DNA of 8,250 bases, taken from PVC group bacterium (GTDB lineage Bacteria; Verrucomicrobiota; Kiritimatiellia; CAIKKV01; PXCX01). The position numbers and the translations under genes were made by a program. Every line of letters starts with the position of its first letter. Positions within the stretch are counted from its first letter, which is position 1. The notes beneath the pieces are model-generated. The model ran no database searches, was not told where the DNA came from, and was given only the letters and a program-made list of their open reading frames with translations. Shown here piece after piece: positions 1 through 6,129 of the stretch. The DNA lies in assembly GCA_003567575.1 (NCBI GenBank), contig PWZG01000098.1, forward strand, positions 1 to 8,250, written 5' to 3'.

Positions 1-66
1 ATCACGGCGCGTTCCTCAATAGACAAATCCCCACACAAACCCGGAAGCGCCTTCGAAATCCGTCAT
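1..66 (-). other. possible start of a further operon gene, frame disturbed, cut by window edge
   Basis: An ATG (complement of 64-66) follows a good Shine-Dalgarno-like AAAGGTGA at a short spacing, 51 bases after the tadC stop, so a new gene would be expected here. The ATG frame encodes only MTDFEGASGFVWGFVY and then meets TGA at 16-18. The +1 frame is open from position 59 to the window edge and reads ISKALPGLCGDLSIEERAV, which looks like ordinary protein. However, it has a TGA just upstream and no conventional start other than internal TTG codons (36-38, 24-26). A sequencing or real frameshift near 55-60, a TTG start, or a tiny leader ORF are all possible. The product cannot be identified; tadD would be a common next gene in tad operons, but nothing here shows it. 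Confidence 0.3.
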
Positions 67-117
67 GCCGTCACCTTTCACATGGGGTAGGGTTCGGTCT
101 TTACGTTGGCTGAAAGA

Positions 118-1044
118 TCAAATCAGTCTGAAAATCTGGCTCAGAATCGGACCGAGCAGAATCAGGAATACGGCGGGGAAAATGAATGCGACCAGCGGAA
201 ACAGCATTTTTACCGGCGCTTCATTGGCTTTTTTTTCCGCCCGCTCGAAACGGTACATCCGCATTTGATCCGATTGAATCCGTAAAATCTGGCCCAGCCC
301 GATCCCCATTTCGTCGGCTTGAATCAGGGCGCCGAGGACGGAACGGATATCGGGCATATCGAGACGATCGGCCATGGTGCGCAATGCTTCCCGACGCGTT
401 TTACCTACCTGTACTTCCCATTGTACGCGTAACAGTTCTTCATTGATGGCGTCCATTTTACGTCGATCGACAATTCGGTTCAACGCACTCATGAAGTCCA
501 TCCCGGCTTCAACGGAAAGGGTCAGAAGATCCATGATAAACGGCGCGGCGCGTCGTATTTCGTTTTGGCGCCGCCGGCACGCTTTTATCAGCCACCATCC
601 CGGATGGATAGCCGTCAGCAGAAGGAGCATCACGGCAACCACTGGAAAATGGGTTTGTAGTAAGGCGGCGACCCGTCCCGGAATGACTGCCAGAAGCGCA
701 TAAACCAGAACCACGATGACGCTGCCGGCGAATGCCGGAATCATTAATCGCAGCCAGATAAATTCTTCGGGAGCGATCAATCCGTCAAATCCGCTGATCA
801 CCAGTTTCCTTTGCAACGCGTTGCGATGCGTTTGCAACGATGGAACACGCCATACATGACTTGCGCGATGGGCAAACGGCAGCATCAGTCGGAAAAACAG
901 GGGTAATCGACGTTCCTGCAAGCGTCCGTCGGCCAGCGTCACATACGTTGCGCTCGTAGCCAGACTGATGGCGCCCCAGACAAACAGTCCGACGCTCAAT
1001 GCCCAGCATAAACCGATGCCGATAGCCACAATATGAACGTTCAC
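118..1044 (-). CDS. tadC: TadC-like inner-membrane platform protein (T2SSF domain)
   Basis: This is a 308-residue polytopic membrane protein of the type II secretion F (GspF/PilC) family, TadC branch. TadC pairs with TadB to form the inner-membrane platform on which the CpaF ATPase acts during Flp pilus assembly. Visible features are hydrophobic segments at about 4-28, 97-122, 133-152 and 279-300. The T2SSF core spans about 167-295, with FIMDLLTLSVEAGMDF at 169-184 and LIQADEMGIGLGQILR at 240-255, then a charged RFERAEKKANEAPVK stretch before the last membrane segment. Length and layout are normal for TadC. The start is GTG, five bases after the tadB stop, with GAGGTG upstream that lies across the tadB stop; the short gap suggests coupled translation. 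The stop is TGA at 118-120. The assignment is by family pattern and by position directly after tadB. Confidence 0.93.
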   Translation of the reverse strand: MNVHIVAIGIGLCWALSVGLFVWGAISLATSATYVTLADGRLQERRLPLFFRLMLPFAHRASHVWRVPSLQTHRNALQRKLVISGFDGLIAPEEFIWLRLMIPAFAGSVIVVLVYALLAVIPGRVAALLQTHFPVVAVMLLLLTAIHPGWWLIKACRRRQNEIRRAAPFIMDLLTLSVEAGMDFMSALNRIVDRRKMDAINEELLRVQWEVQVGKTRREALRTMADRLDMPDIRSVLGALIQADEMGIGLGQILRIQSDQMRMYRFERAEKKANEAPVKMLFPLVAFIFPAVFLILLGPILSQIFRLI

Positions 1045-1049
1045 GACGG

Positions 1050-1940
1050 TTACACCTCGATACGAATTATTTTACGAATTACAAAAAAACCGGCCGTTTC
1101 CAGCGCGATAATGATCACGATGGTGGTCATTCCAGCGGATGACCGCAAAAACGTGGTCATCATGTGCGGATCCATGAAGAACAGCGCGAACCCCAGTAAT
1201 AACGGCATGCATCCCAGAACAATGCCCTGCAACCGACCCATGGCCGTCAGCGTCCGTATCCGATGTTCAATCCGTACCCGTTCCCGGATCGTGGCGGCGA
1301 TTTTTTCCAGTACTTCAGTCAAACTGCCGCCGGTCAGGCGTGCGGTTTCGATGGAGAGCACGAATAATTCAAGATCCTGACCGCCAATACGTTTATGCAA
1401 ATTGGCCAGTGCCTGCTCGAAGTTCACGCCGACACGGATTTGTTGCAAGACCATCCCGAATTCTTGCGCGATGGGGTTCTGTCCGTTACGAACGACGGCT
1501 TCAAAGGATTGCATGATGCTGAAACCGGCCTTGAGCGCGTTGCTCATGGTCATCAGGGCGTCGACAAGTTGTTCGTTGAAGCGTAGCAGACGCCGGTGTT
1601 TGAGGATTCGGATAATCAGCGACGGGATACGCCAGGCGCCGGCTGCCGCAATACCGCCGGCCAGTACGCCGCGTATCAATCCGGTCCGGCTGAAATCCAT
1701 GGTCAGGAAGAATAACAGCATGAAGGCTACGGCCGCCAGCAGACCCGCCAATTCGATGATCCGTTGCGACGGGATAAAGAGGAACATATCCTCAAGTTGC
1801 GAGCCGGCGCTGGCGGCATATTGACGCGAGTGCCTTCGCAGGCCGATGGACAAAACGGATAGAATACGCCAGCTTATACCGACCGTGGCCAAGGCCGCCA
1901 GCGCAGAGTACAAAAACAGTTGGAGGTTATGCGTCAACAT
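1050..1940 (-). CDS. tadB: TadB-like inner-membrane platform protein (T2SSF domain)
   Basis: This is a 296-residue membrane protein of the T2SSF family, TadB branch, the partner of TadC in the pilus-assembly platform. Hydrophobic segments are visible at about 5-32, 61-80, 88-112, 236-256 and 270-288. The cytoplasmic T2SSF domain covers about 118-255 and includes FNEQLVDALMTMSNALKAGF at 121-140, the SFEAVVRNGQNPIAQEFG stretch, and LSIETARLTGGSLTEVLEKI at 195-214. The ATG start overlaps the last base of the cpaF stop (TGATG) and GGAG lies about 11 bases upstream, so translation is probably coupled. TadC follows after 5 bases. Nothing appears truncated. The TadB/TadC distinction rests on gene order and on the N-terminal two-helix layout, both usual for TadB. 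Confidence 0.93.
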   Translation of the reverse strand: MLTHNLQLFLYSALAALATVGISWRILSVLSIGLRRHSRQYAASAGSQLEDMFLFIPSQRIIELAGLLAAVAFMLLFFLTMDFSRTGLIRGVLAGGIAAAGAWRIPSLIIRILKHRRLLRFNEQLVDALMTMSNALKAGFSIMQSFEAVVRNGQNPIAQEFGMVLQQIRVGVNFEQALANLHKRIGGQDLELFVLSIETARLTGGSLTEVLEKIAATIRERVRIEHRIRTLTAMGRLQGIVLGCMPLLLGFALFFMDPHMMTTFLRSSAGMTTIVIIIALETAGFFVIRKIIRIEV

Positions 1941-3616
1941 CAGATGTCGTTCTCCGGCTGAAACATATTGTGCGACAAGCGGACACCTTTGGCGCCGGCT
2001 TCCTCGATAAACGTCGGAACGCTGCCGGTGGGCCGGAACTTACCCTGTACCTTGCCGTTGCCGTCGACCCCGCTCTGCTTGAACTCGAAAAGATCCTGCA
2101 TCGTCGGCCGGTCGCCCTCGAGCCCCACCAGTTCGGAGATATAGATGATACGGCGGGTACCGTCCGAGAGTCGCGCTTCATGGACCACGACATCGATGGC
2201 GGAGGTAATCTGTTCACGGATGGCTCGCACCGGCAAATCCATGCCGGCCATAAGCACCATCGTTTCCAAGCGGGAGATGACGTCACGCGGTGAATTGGCA
2301 TGCACGGTCGTCAGCGAACCGTCGTGCCCGGTGTTCATGGCCTGTAACATGTCCAACGCTTCGCCACCGCGGCATTCCCCGACGATCAGGCGGTCGGGAC
2401 GCATGCGCAATGCATTGCGTACCAGATCGCGAATCGTAATGGCGCCACGCCCCTCGATATTGGGTGGACGCGCTTCCAGCCGCACAACGTGCGGCTGGGC
2501 CAACCGTAATTCGGCGGCATCCTCGATCGTCACGATGCGATCGGATTCCGGTAAAAAACGACTGACCACATTCAACAAGGTGGTTTTCCCCGAACCGGTG
2601 CCGCCCGAGATGACAATGTTTTTGCGCATCAACACGCAGGCCTCCAGAAACGACGCCATGTCCGCTGTCAGCGTCTGCATCCGGATGAAATCATCGACGG
2701 TGAATGCGACCTTGGCGAATTTACGGATCGTAAGGCACGGACCGCTAAGCGTTAATGGCGCGATAATGGCGTTAACGCGGCTGCCGTCCTTTAAACGGGC
2801 ATCGACGTACGGCTGGCTTTCGTCGACGCGACGTCCGATCGGAGAGACGATTCTTTCGATGATTGCCAGGACCGAGTTGTCGTCGAAAAATGTCCGGTCC
2901 GTCCGCTCCAGGCGGCCCTCCCGTTCCACGTATATGTGATTATGACCGTTGACCATGATTTCGGTGATCGTATCGTCCGCCAGTAAATCTTCGAGTGGAC
3001 CGAGGCCCACCGCTTCGTCGTAAATTTCTTTCAGTAACGATTCCGCCTTTAAACCGGACGGTAACCGTTCGCGGATTTCGCCTAAAATCTGTTGTAACGA
3101 TGTTCGTACGCGCTGATGTAAATCGTCGTCCCGTACCTGGGCGGCGTTGAGGCGTTTCAAGTCCAAACGTTGTAGTAATTCTTGGTGAACCTGGCGTTTG
3201 ATGGCGCGCAGTTGCGGACTAACGGCATGGGGTCCAGTTGCCGGCGGTGGTGGTGACGGCATCGCCGGTTGCGGCGTTGGTTGCGGGGCGGACGGTTGTG
3301 GTTGCGGTTGTGACGATTGCGGCGCTTGCATCCGGATACGGTAGTCGCCGATACGGAGTTCGCCGCCCGGCGGCACAACGGCGCGGCCCCGTACCGCTTT
3401 CCCATCGATGAACGTTCCGTTGCTGCTGTCCAAATCTTCAACAACGATATCGTCATCCCGTACAAACAATACGGCGTGCCGTCGCGATACGCTGGCGTCC
3501 GGCAGCACTATTTTGTTGCCGTTTTCGGCGCCGATAGAGTATACACCCGACGTAATCGGCTGGATGTGAATATCGCCGCCGGACCGGCTGATTTCAATGG
3601 TGTAGGCCTGCGTCAT
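1940..3616 (-). CDS. cpaF: FHA domain-CpaF/TadA secretion ATPase fusion
   Basis: This is a 558-residue cytoplasmic ATPase that powers Flp pilus assembly, with an extra N-terminal phosphopeptide-binding module. The FHA domain lies at about 22-97: a GAENGNKIVLPD strand, then SRRHA at 44-48, then DLDSSNGTFIDG at 61-72, with the canonical S/R/H and N residues intact. A Pro/Gln-rich linker (about 98-128) leads to the CpaF body. CpaF motifs are GLGPLEDLLADDTITEIMVN at 204-223, the Walker A SGGTGSGKTT at 337-346 (Lys344), the Asp-box region TIEDAAELRL at 363-372, the Walker B region DRLIVGECRGGEALDM at 408-423 (Glu414), and the His-box HDGSLTTVHAN at 431-441. All key residues are present, so the ATPase should be active. 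The ATG overlaps the cpaB stop as ATGA, with AAGGA six bases upstream. CpaF alone is usually about 430-480 residues; the excess is the FHA domain and linker. FHA domains bind phosphothreonine, so kinase-linked control is inferred. Confidence 0.96.
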   Translation of the reverse strand: MTQAYTIEISRSGGDIHIQPITSGVYSIGAENGNKIVLPDASVSRRHAVLFVRDDDIVVEDLDSSNGTFIDGKAVRGRAVVPPGGELRIGDYRIRMQAPQSSQPQPQPSAPQPTPQPAMPSPPPPATGPHAVSPQLRAIKRQVHQELLQRLDLKRLNAAQVRDDDLHQRVRTSLQQILGEIRERLPSGLKAESLLKEIYDEAVGLGPLEDLLADDTITEIMVNGHNHIYVEREGRLERTDRTFFDDNSVLAIIERIVSPIGRRVDESQPYVDARLKDGSRVNAIIAPLTLSGPCLTIRKFAKVAFTVDDFIRMQTLTADMASFLEACVLMRKNIVISGGTGSGKTTLLNVVSRFLPESDRIVTIEDAAELRLAQPHVVRLEARPPNIEGRGAITIRDLVRNALRMRPDRLIVGECRGGEALDMLQAMNTGHDGSLTTVHANSPRDVISRLETMVLMAGMDLPVRAIREQITSAIDVVVHEARLSDGTRRIIYISELVGLEGDRPTMQDLFEFKQSGVDGNGKVQGKFRPTGSVPTFIEEAGAKGVRLSHNMFQPENDI

Positions 3617-4479
3617 TCTTCGTCCTTATGCCGGATGGCGCGTTGCCGGTACAGATTCAAATCTTCCAAATGCTGTTCGATGTGTTCGAAGTTGATCTTC
3701 GGTAGGTCTCGTTCAAATCCCATATCGTCAGGGTTACGCAATGTCAATGTCAAATCACCGCGCATCGTCTGCGAAAACACAAGCATCTCGGCCTCGCGCG
3801 GCGTGATTTCCAGCGTTACCGTGTTGTAACCGCTGCCGCGCGTCCGTACCTCATGAACGCCGTGCGTTCGCGCCATCTGCTGGCCGGTCGCCAGGATGGT
3901 GACATCCTGCAGCATTGTCAGCGTCAACGTTTCAATTTCGCCGGGCCGTGTTTTCGACGGGAACGTAAAGGTGCCGAGTACATCGACCCGGTCGCTTGGC
4001 TGCACCAACCCGCTGACCGAGGACGGGCTGCTGACGGAAATCGAAAGCGCGCGTAGTCCGGGACTGATTCGCGGCGCCAGACCTCGGCCGGGCTGATACG
4101 GCATGTCGATGTAATTCCATAACAACGGTTCCCGGCTTCTGATCATGTAACGCAATGCCTTGCCCAGCACCATGTCGACGTATTCGGGTAATACCGTGTT
4201 TTCCGTGACCGCACCGCGGAATACCGATTTTCGCGCCAGATCTTCGGACCGCAGGACCGTTCCCGCCGGAAGATCACGATAGGCGACCACGACGGGAATC
4301 TGTTCGGCATCGGCATAGATTGCGCGTTTAAGCTCCTCGACTTCATCCATCTTGCTGCTGATATAACGGGCGGTCAACCAGAATGCCAACAAGCCCGCAA
4401 TAACCGAAACAACAAGGATCATGAGCTGGGTAATATCGAATGATTTGCCGGCGGTATCTTCTTGCGCATTTTTTTGCAT
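3613..4479 (-). CDS. cpaB: CpaB/RcpC-family Flp pilus assembly protein
   Basis: This is a 288-residue protein with one N-terminal membrane anchor (about 17-37) and a periplasmic body. CpaB/RcpC proteins associate with the tad secretin complex in the outer envelope. A SAF-type domain is at about 61-125, with PVVVAYRDLPAGTVLRSEDL at 62-81, a standard CpaB signature. The RcpC/CpaB domain follows, with LRALSISVSSPSSVSGLVQP at 142-161 and then SDRVDVLGTF, and a C-terminal segment containing VTLEITPREAEMLVFSQ at 221-237. The C-terminal tail (about 258-288) is charged and probably helical. The ATG has GGAG eight bases upstream. The gene starts 38 bases after the unknown gene at 4518 and its stop overlaps the FHA-CpaF start (ATGA). 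A secretin gene commonly follows cpaB in tad loci; here it does not. Length is normal and no break is seen. Confidence 0.93.
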   Translation of the reverse strand: MQKNAQEDTAGKSFDITQLMILVVSVIAGLLAFWLTARYISSKMDEVEELKRAIYADAEQIPVVVAYRDLPAGTVLRSEDLARKSVFRGAVTENTVLPEYVDMVLGKALRYMIRSREPLLWNYIDMPYQPGRGLAPRISPGLRALSISVSSPSSVSGLVQPSDRVDVLGTFTFPSKTRPGEIETLTLTMLQDVTILATGQQMARTHGVHEVRTRGSGYNTVTLEITPREAEMLVFSQTMRGDLTLTLRNPDDMGFERDLPKINFEHIEQHLEDLNLYRQRAIRHKDEE

Positions 4480-4517
4480 AATCGTTGCTCCGTAATTCTC
4501 GAAAGTAATATAAGATT

Positions 4518-5372
4518 TCAGCGTTTTTTGTGGACGACGGTAAGATGGGTTGCCGCGCCACCGGGAGCGCGTGCCGGGCCGGTCTGAAAGATCAGCATCG
4601 CGCCGTTTTTCAAGTAAAACCGGCTGCCGGAGGGTTTGGCGGCTATGTCTGGTGACGTTCCGATGGCGTCTTGCCAGCCGTCATGTCGCAAGGAACGGTC
4701 GAAAGAGGCGGCCACGGTTGCGGCATGAGCGTTTGCGGTGGCGGAATACATAGTCAATCTGGAACGGTCAAGTTCCATGGACCATTGGATCGCGGCGCCG
4801 GGATAAGCCGGCATGCCGGCCGGCAACCTGTTGCCGGCCGGGGTTGCGTGTCGGTCCGACGGCTGGAACCGGATGCATAAAACGCCGCCATGACCGGCCA
4901 GATCAAAGAACAAGGTGCGCTCCCCGTTTTGATTCGCGGTGGGAGTTCCCAGGATATGTCGCGTACCGATTCGCCAGATGGTGTCCGGTGTATCCAGGGT
5001 TCCTGCTTTTTTTTGTGCGATGATATCCGCGCGTAACGTGTTGAAATCGATTTCATAATGGGCTACGCCGGCATTCCCGCGCACGCCGTTCATGCGTGCC
5101 GGGGATTGATACAGGGTTTTCCCTGCCTGATGTCCCGACAAAATAGCCGCGGCATCGCCACGGTCCCAACGTAAAAATATTTTGGCGCTTGCGGGCCGGA
5201 AAACGCTTGCGAGCAGAAGGCAAACCACGCCGGCGGCGACAGCCGCGATCTTACGGAAGCGTCGCTGCCGGCGTCCGTTTGGCGCGTCGATCACGTTTTC
5301 GCCGCGGGGCGTCCGTAACGTTCTGTCGCTTGCGGTTTTGCAAACGTCTTGATGGAATAAATTATGTTGCAT
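4518..5372 (-). CDS. unrecognised membrane-anchored or secreted protein in the tad operon
   Basis: I do not recognise the family. The reading frame gives 284 residues. A basic N-terminal stretch (RRQRRFRK at 34-41) precedes one hydrophobic segment at about 42-57, then ASVFRPASA at 55-63, which could be a signal-peptidase site or simply the end of an anchor. The rest is a soluble extracytoplasmic domain without further membrane segments. Residues 184-234 contain LPAGMPAYPGA, then a strand, TMYSATANAHAATVAASFDR and LRHDGW, then a closing RFYLKNGAMLIFQTG at 251-265. This 'P-YPGA ... Y-s ... fd..L...GW' layout resembles small alpha/beta domains found in bacterial secreted proteins, but the function is unknown. 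The start is uncertain: no clear Shine-Dalgarno precedes the ATG at 5372, and a GTG at 5294 just before the basic stretch is an alternative. It sits between tadE and cpaB, so an accessory envelope role in pilus assembly is inferred only from context. Confidence 0.8.
   Translation of the reverse strand: MQHNLFHQDVCKTASDRTLRTPRGENVIDAPNGRRQRRFRKIAAVAAGVVCLLLASVFRPASAKIFLRWDRGDAAAILSGHQAGKTLYQSPARMNGVRGNAGVAHYEIDFNTLRADIIAQKKAGTLDTPDTIWRIGTRHILGTPTANQNGERTLFFDLAGHGGVLCIRFQPSDRHATPAGNRLPAGMPAYPGAAIQWSMELDRSRLTMYSATANAHAATVAASFDRSLRHDGWQDAIGTSPDIAAKPSGSRFYLKNGAMLIFQTGPARAPGGAATHLTVVHKKR
4807..4841. repeat. strong overlapping palindromes inside the unknown gene
   Basis: Two perfect inverted repeats overlap here. 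Positions 4807-4820 are a 14-base palindrome centred on GCATGC. Positions 4816-4826 and 4831-4841 form an 11-bp perfect stem with a four-base loop. GCCGGC occurs four times between 4807 and 4838. The stretch is in frame and encodes the PAGNRLPAGMPA part of the 4518-5372 product. It has no T-tract, so it is not a typical terminator. Confidence 0.7.
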
Positions 5373-5410
5373 GCGATGTCGGTAAGTGCTTTATTTCGTA
5401 AATACTGTGT

Positions 5411-5428
5411 CCTGTTCAGCAGAACAGG
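5411..5428. repeat. short perfect hairpin, 7-bp stem with 4-base loop
   Basis: CCTGTTC (5411-5417) pairs with GAACAGG (5422-5428) around an AGCA loop. It lies in the 5373-5548 intergenic gap, immediately beside the larger REP-like palindrome and about 40 bases upstream of the 5372 start codon. In the direction of transcription (minus) no run of T follows it, so a rho-independent terminator is not supported; an RNA processing or stability element is possible. Confidence 0.55.
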
Positions 5429-5493
5429 AGATCCCTCGACAAGCTCGGGATGACACTCAGCATATTGTCATTCCGAGCTTGTCGAGGAATCTC
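5428..5493. repeat. REP/BIME-like inverted repeat between operon genes
   Basis: The left arm 5428-5455 and right arm 5466-5493 are inverted copies, 26 of 28 bases matching, separated by a 10-base AT-rich spacer. Each arm can also fold on its own: ATCCC/GGGAT (5431-5435 with 5447-5451) in the left arm, and ATTCC/GGAAT (5470-5474 with 5486-5490) in the right arm. The only two differences between the arms are 5433/5449 (C-G) and 5472/5488 (T-A), which form a compensated base pair within each small hairpin. The core CTCGACAAGCTCGG belongs to a style of dispersed intergenic palindrome seen in many bacterial genomes. It occupies the middle of the 176-bp gap between the second tadE-like gene and the unknown gene. 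It could stabilise the upstream mRNA or lower downstream expression; neither is shown by the sequence. Confidence 0.8.
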
Positions 5494-5548
5494 AGGCTTC
5501 ACTGAATACGTCATAATAATTGTGAGCTGTAGTACTAAGGTTGCGAGA

Positions 5549-6112
5549 TCAACGAATACCGCGGGTATGAATCATCCAGACTTCGCCGACCAGATCGATG
5601 CTGTCCGCGGCATAAATCAGGTTGCGAAAGACCGGCGCCGGATCCACGTAGCGGACGGCATCGCCGCGGACCATGTTGAAGAGGTTTTGTGGCGAAGGAT
5701 GCGCCGCCATGCTCGATACCGGGTTTTCAGGAAGGAAACCTTCCAATTGATCCGGTTGCGCAACGTTCGGGATGATCGTTGTGAAGTCGCTGGCCGCGGC
5801 CTCCAACGCGATATCATCGCGCGAATAACGCGTGCCGTCCGCTCCTTCTTCCCAGTCCCGGATAAACGAGGCATCGGAAATGGTCAGCGATTCTTGCATG
5901 GCATACTCTCCCGCTTGACGCCGTGCCTCGTGCATGGCCTCGGTATGCGCCATGGCAAGACGCGCAATATGCAGCAAGCCGGTCACGATGACCATAATGA
6001 CAACCATCGCCACCACCATCTCCGCCATGGCCTGGCCGGAACGTTGCCGGCTCTTGCAAATACCTTGGTTCTTCATGGTAGACGCTGCGTCCCGCCGCTC
6101 AGGTGTTTTCAT
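5549..6112 (-). CDS. tadE: TadE-like minor pseudopilin (second copy)
   Basis: This is a 187-residue protein with the TadE-type N-terminus: a basic leader, then SGQAMAEMVVAMVVIMV at 25-41 (Gln27, Ala28 and Glu31 in the usual GQA..E pattern), a single membrane helix to about 50, and an amphipathic continuation ARLAMAHTEAMHEARRQAGE. TadE proteins are pseudopilins matured by the tad prepilin peptidase and needed for Flp pilus assembly. The extracytoplasmic C-terminal part is divergent but ends in LIYAADSIDLVGEVWM (165-180), matching the other TadE-like protein in this window. I chose ATG at 6112 because GGAG lies 10 bases upstream. A TTG at 6133 overlapping the previous stop (TTGA) would add 7 residues but has no Shine-Dalgarno. 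A third option, ATG 12 residues further in (MKNQG), is less likely. The REP-like element follows the stop. Confidence 0.87.
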   Translation of the reverse strand: MKTPERRDAASTMKNQGICKSRQRSGQAMAEMVVAMVVIMVIVTGLLHIARLAMAHTEAMHEARRQAGEYAMQESLTISDASFIRDWEEGADGTRYSRDDIALEAAASDFTTIIPNVAQPDQLEGFLPENPVSSMAAHPSPQNLFNMVRGDAVRYVDPAPVFRNLIYAADSIDLVGEVWMIHTRGIR

Positions 6113-6122
6113 GTCGCTTGTT

Positions 6123-6126
6123 CTCC
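6123..6126 (-). promoter_or_regulatory. ribosome binding site deciding the second tadE start
   Basis: On the minus strand GGAG (in CGGAGAAC) sits 10 bases before the ATG at 6112. It lies downstream of the alternative TTG start at 6133, so it supports the shorter protein. It falls immediately after the stop codon of the TadG-like gene (6130-6132). Confidence 0.55.
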
Positions 6127-6129
6127 GAT

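Noticed and set aside
2145..2939. 264-codon plus-strand open frame opposite cpaF
   Set aside because: It is the antisense shadow of the strongly conserved ATPase core, and its protein shows no domain pattern.
4480..4517. Possible promoter (TATATT, -10-like) before cpaB
   Set aside because: No acceptable -35 hexamer lies 16-18 bases upstream, and AT-rich hexamers are expected by chance in this gap.
5411..5493. Rho-independent terminator between the pseudopilin and machine genes
   Set aside because: The hairpins are real, but no T-tract follows them on the transcribed strand, and the genes beyond continue on the same strand.
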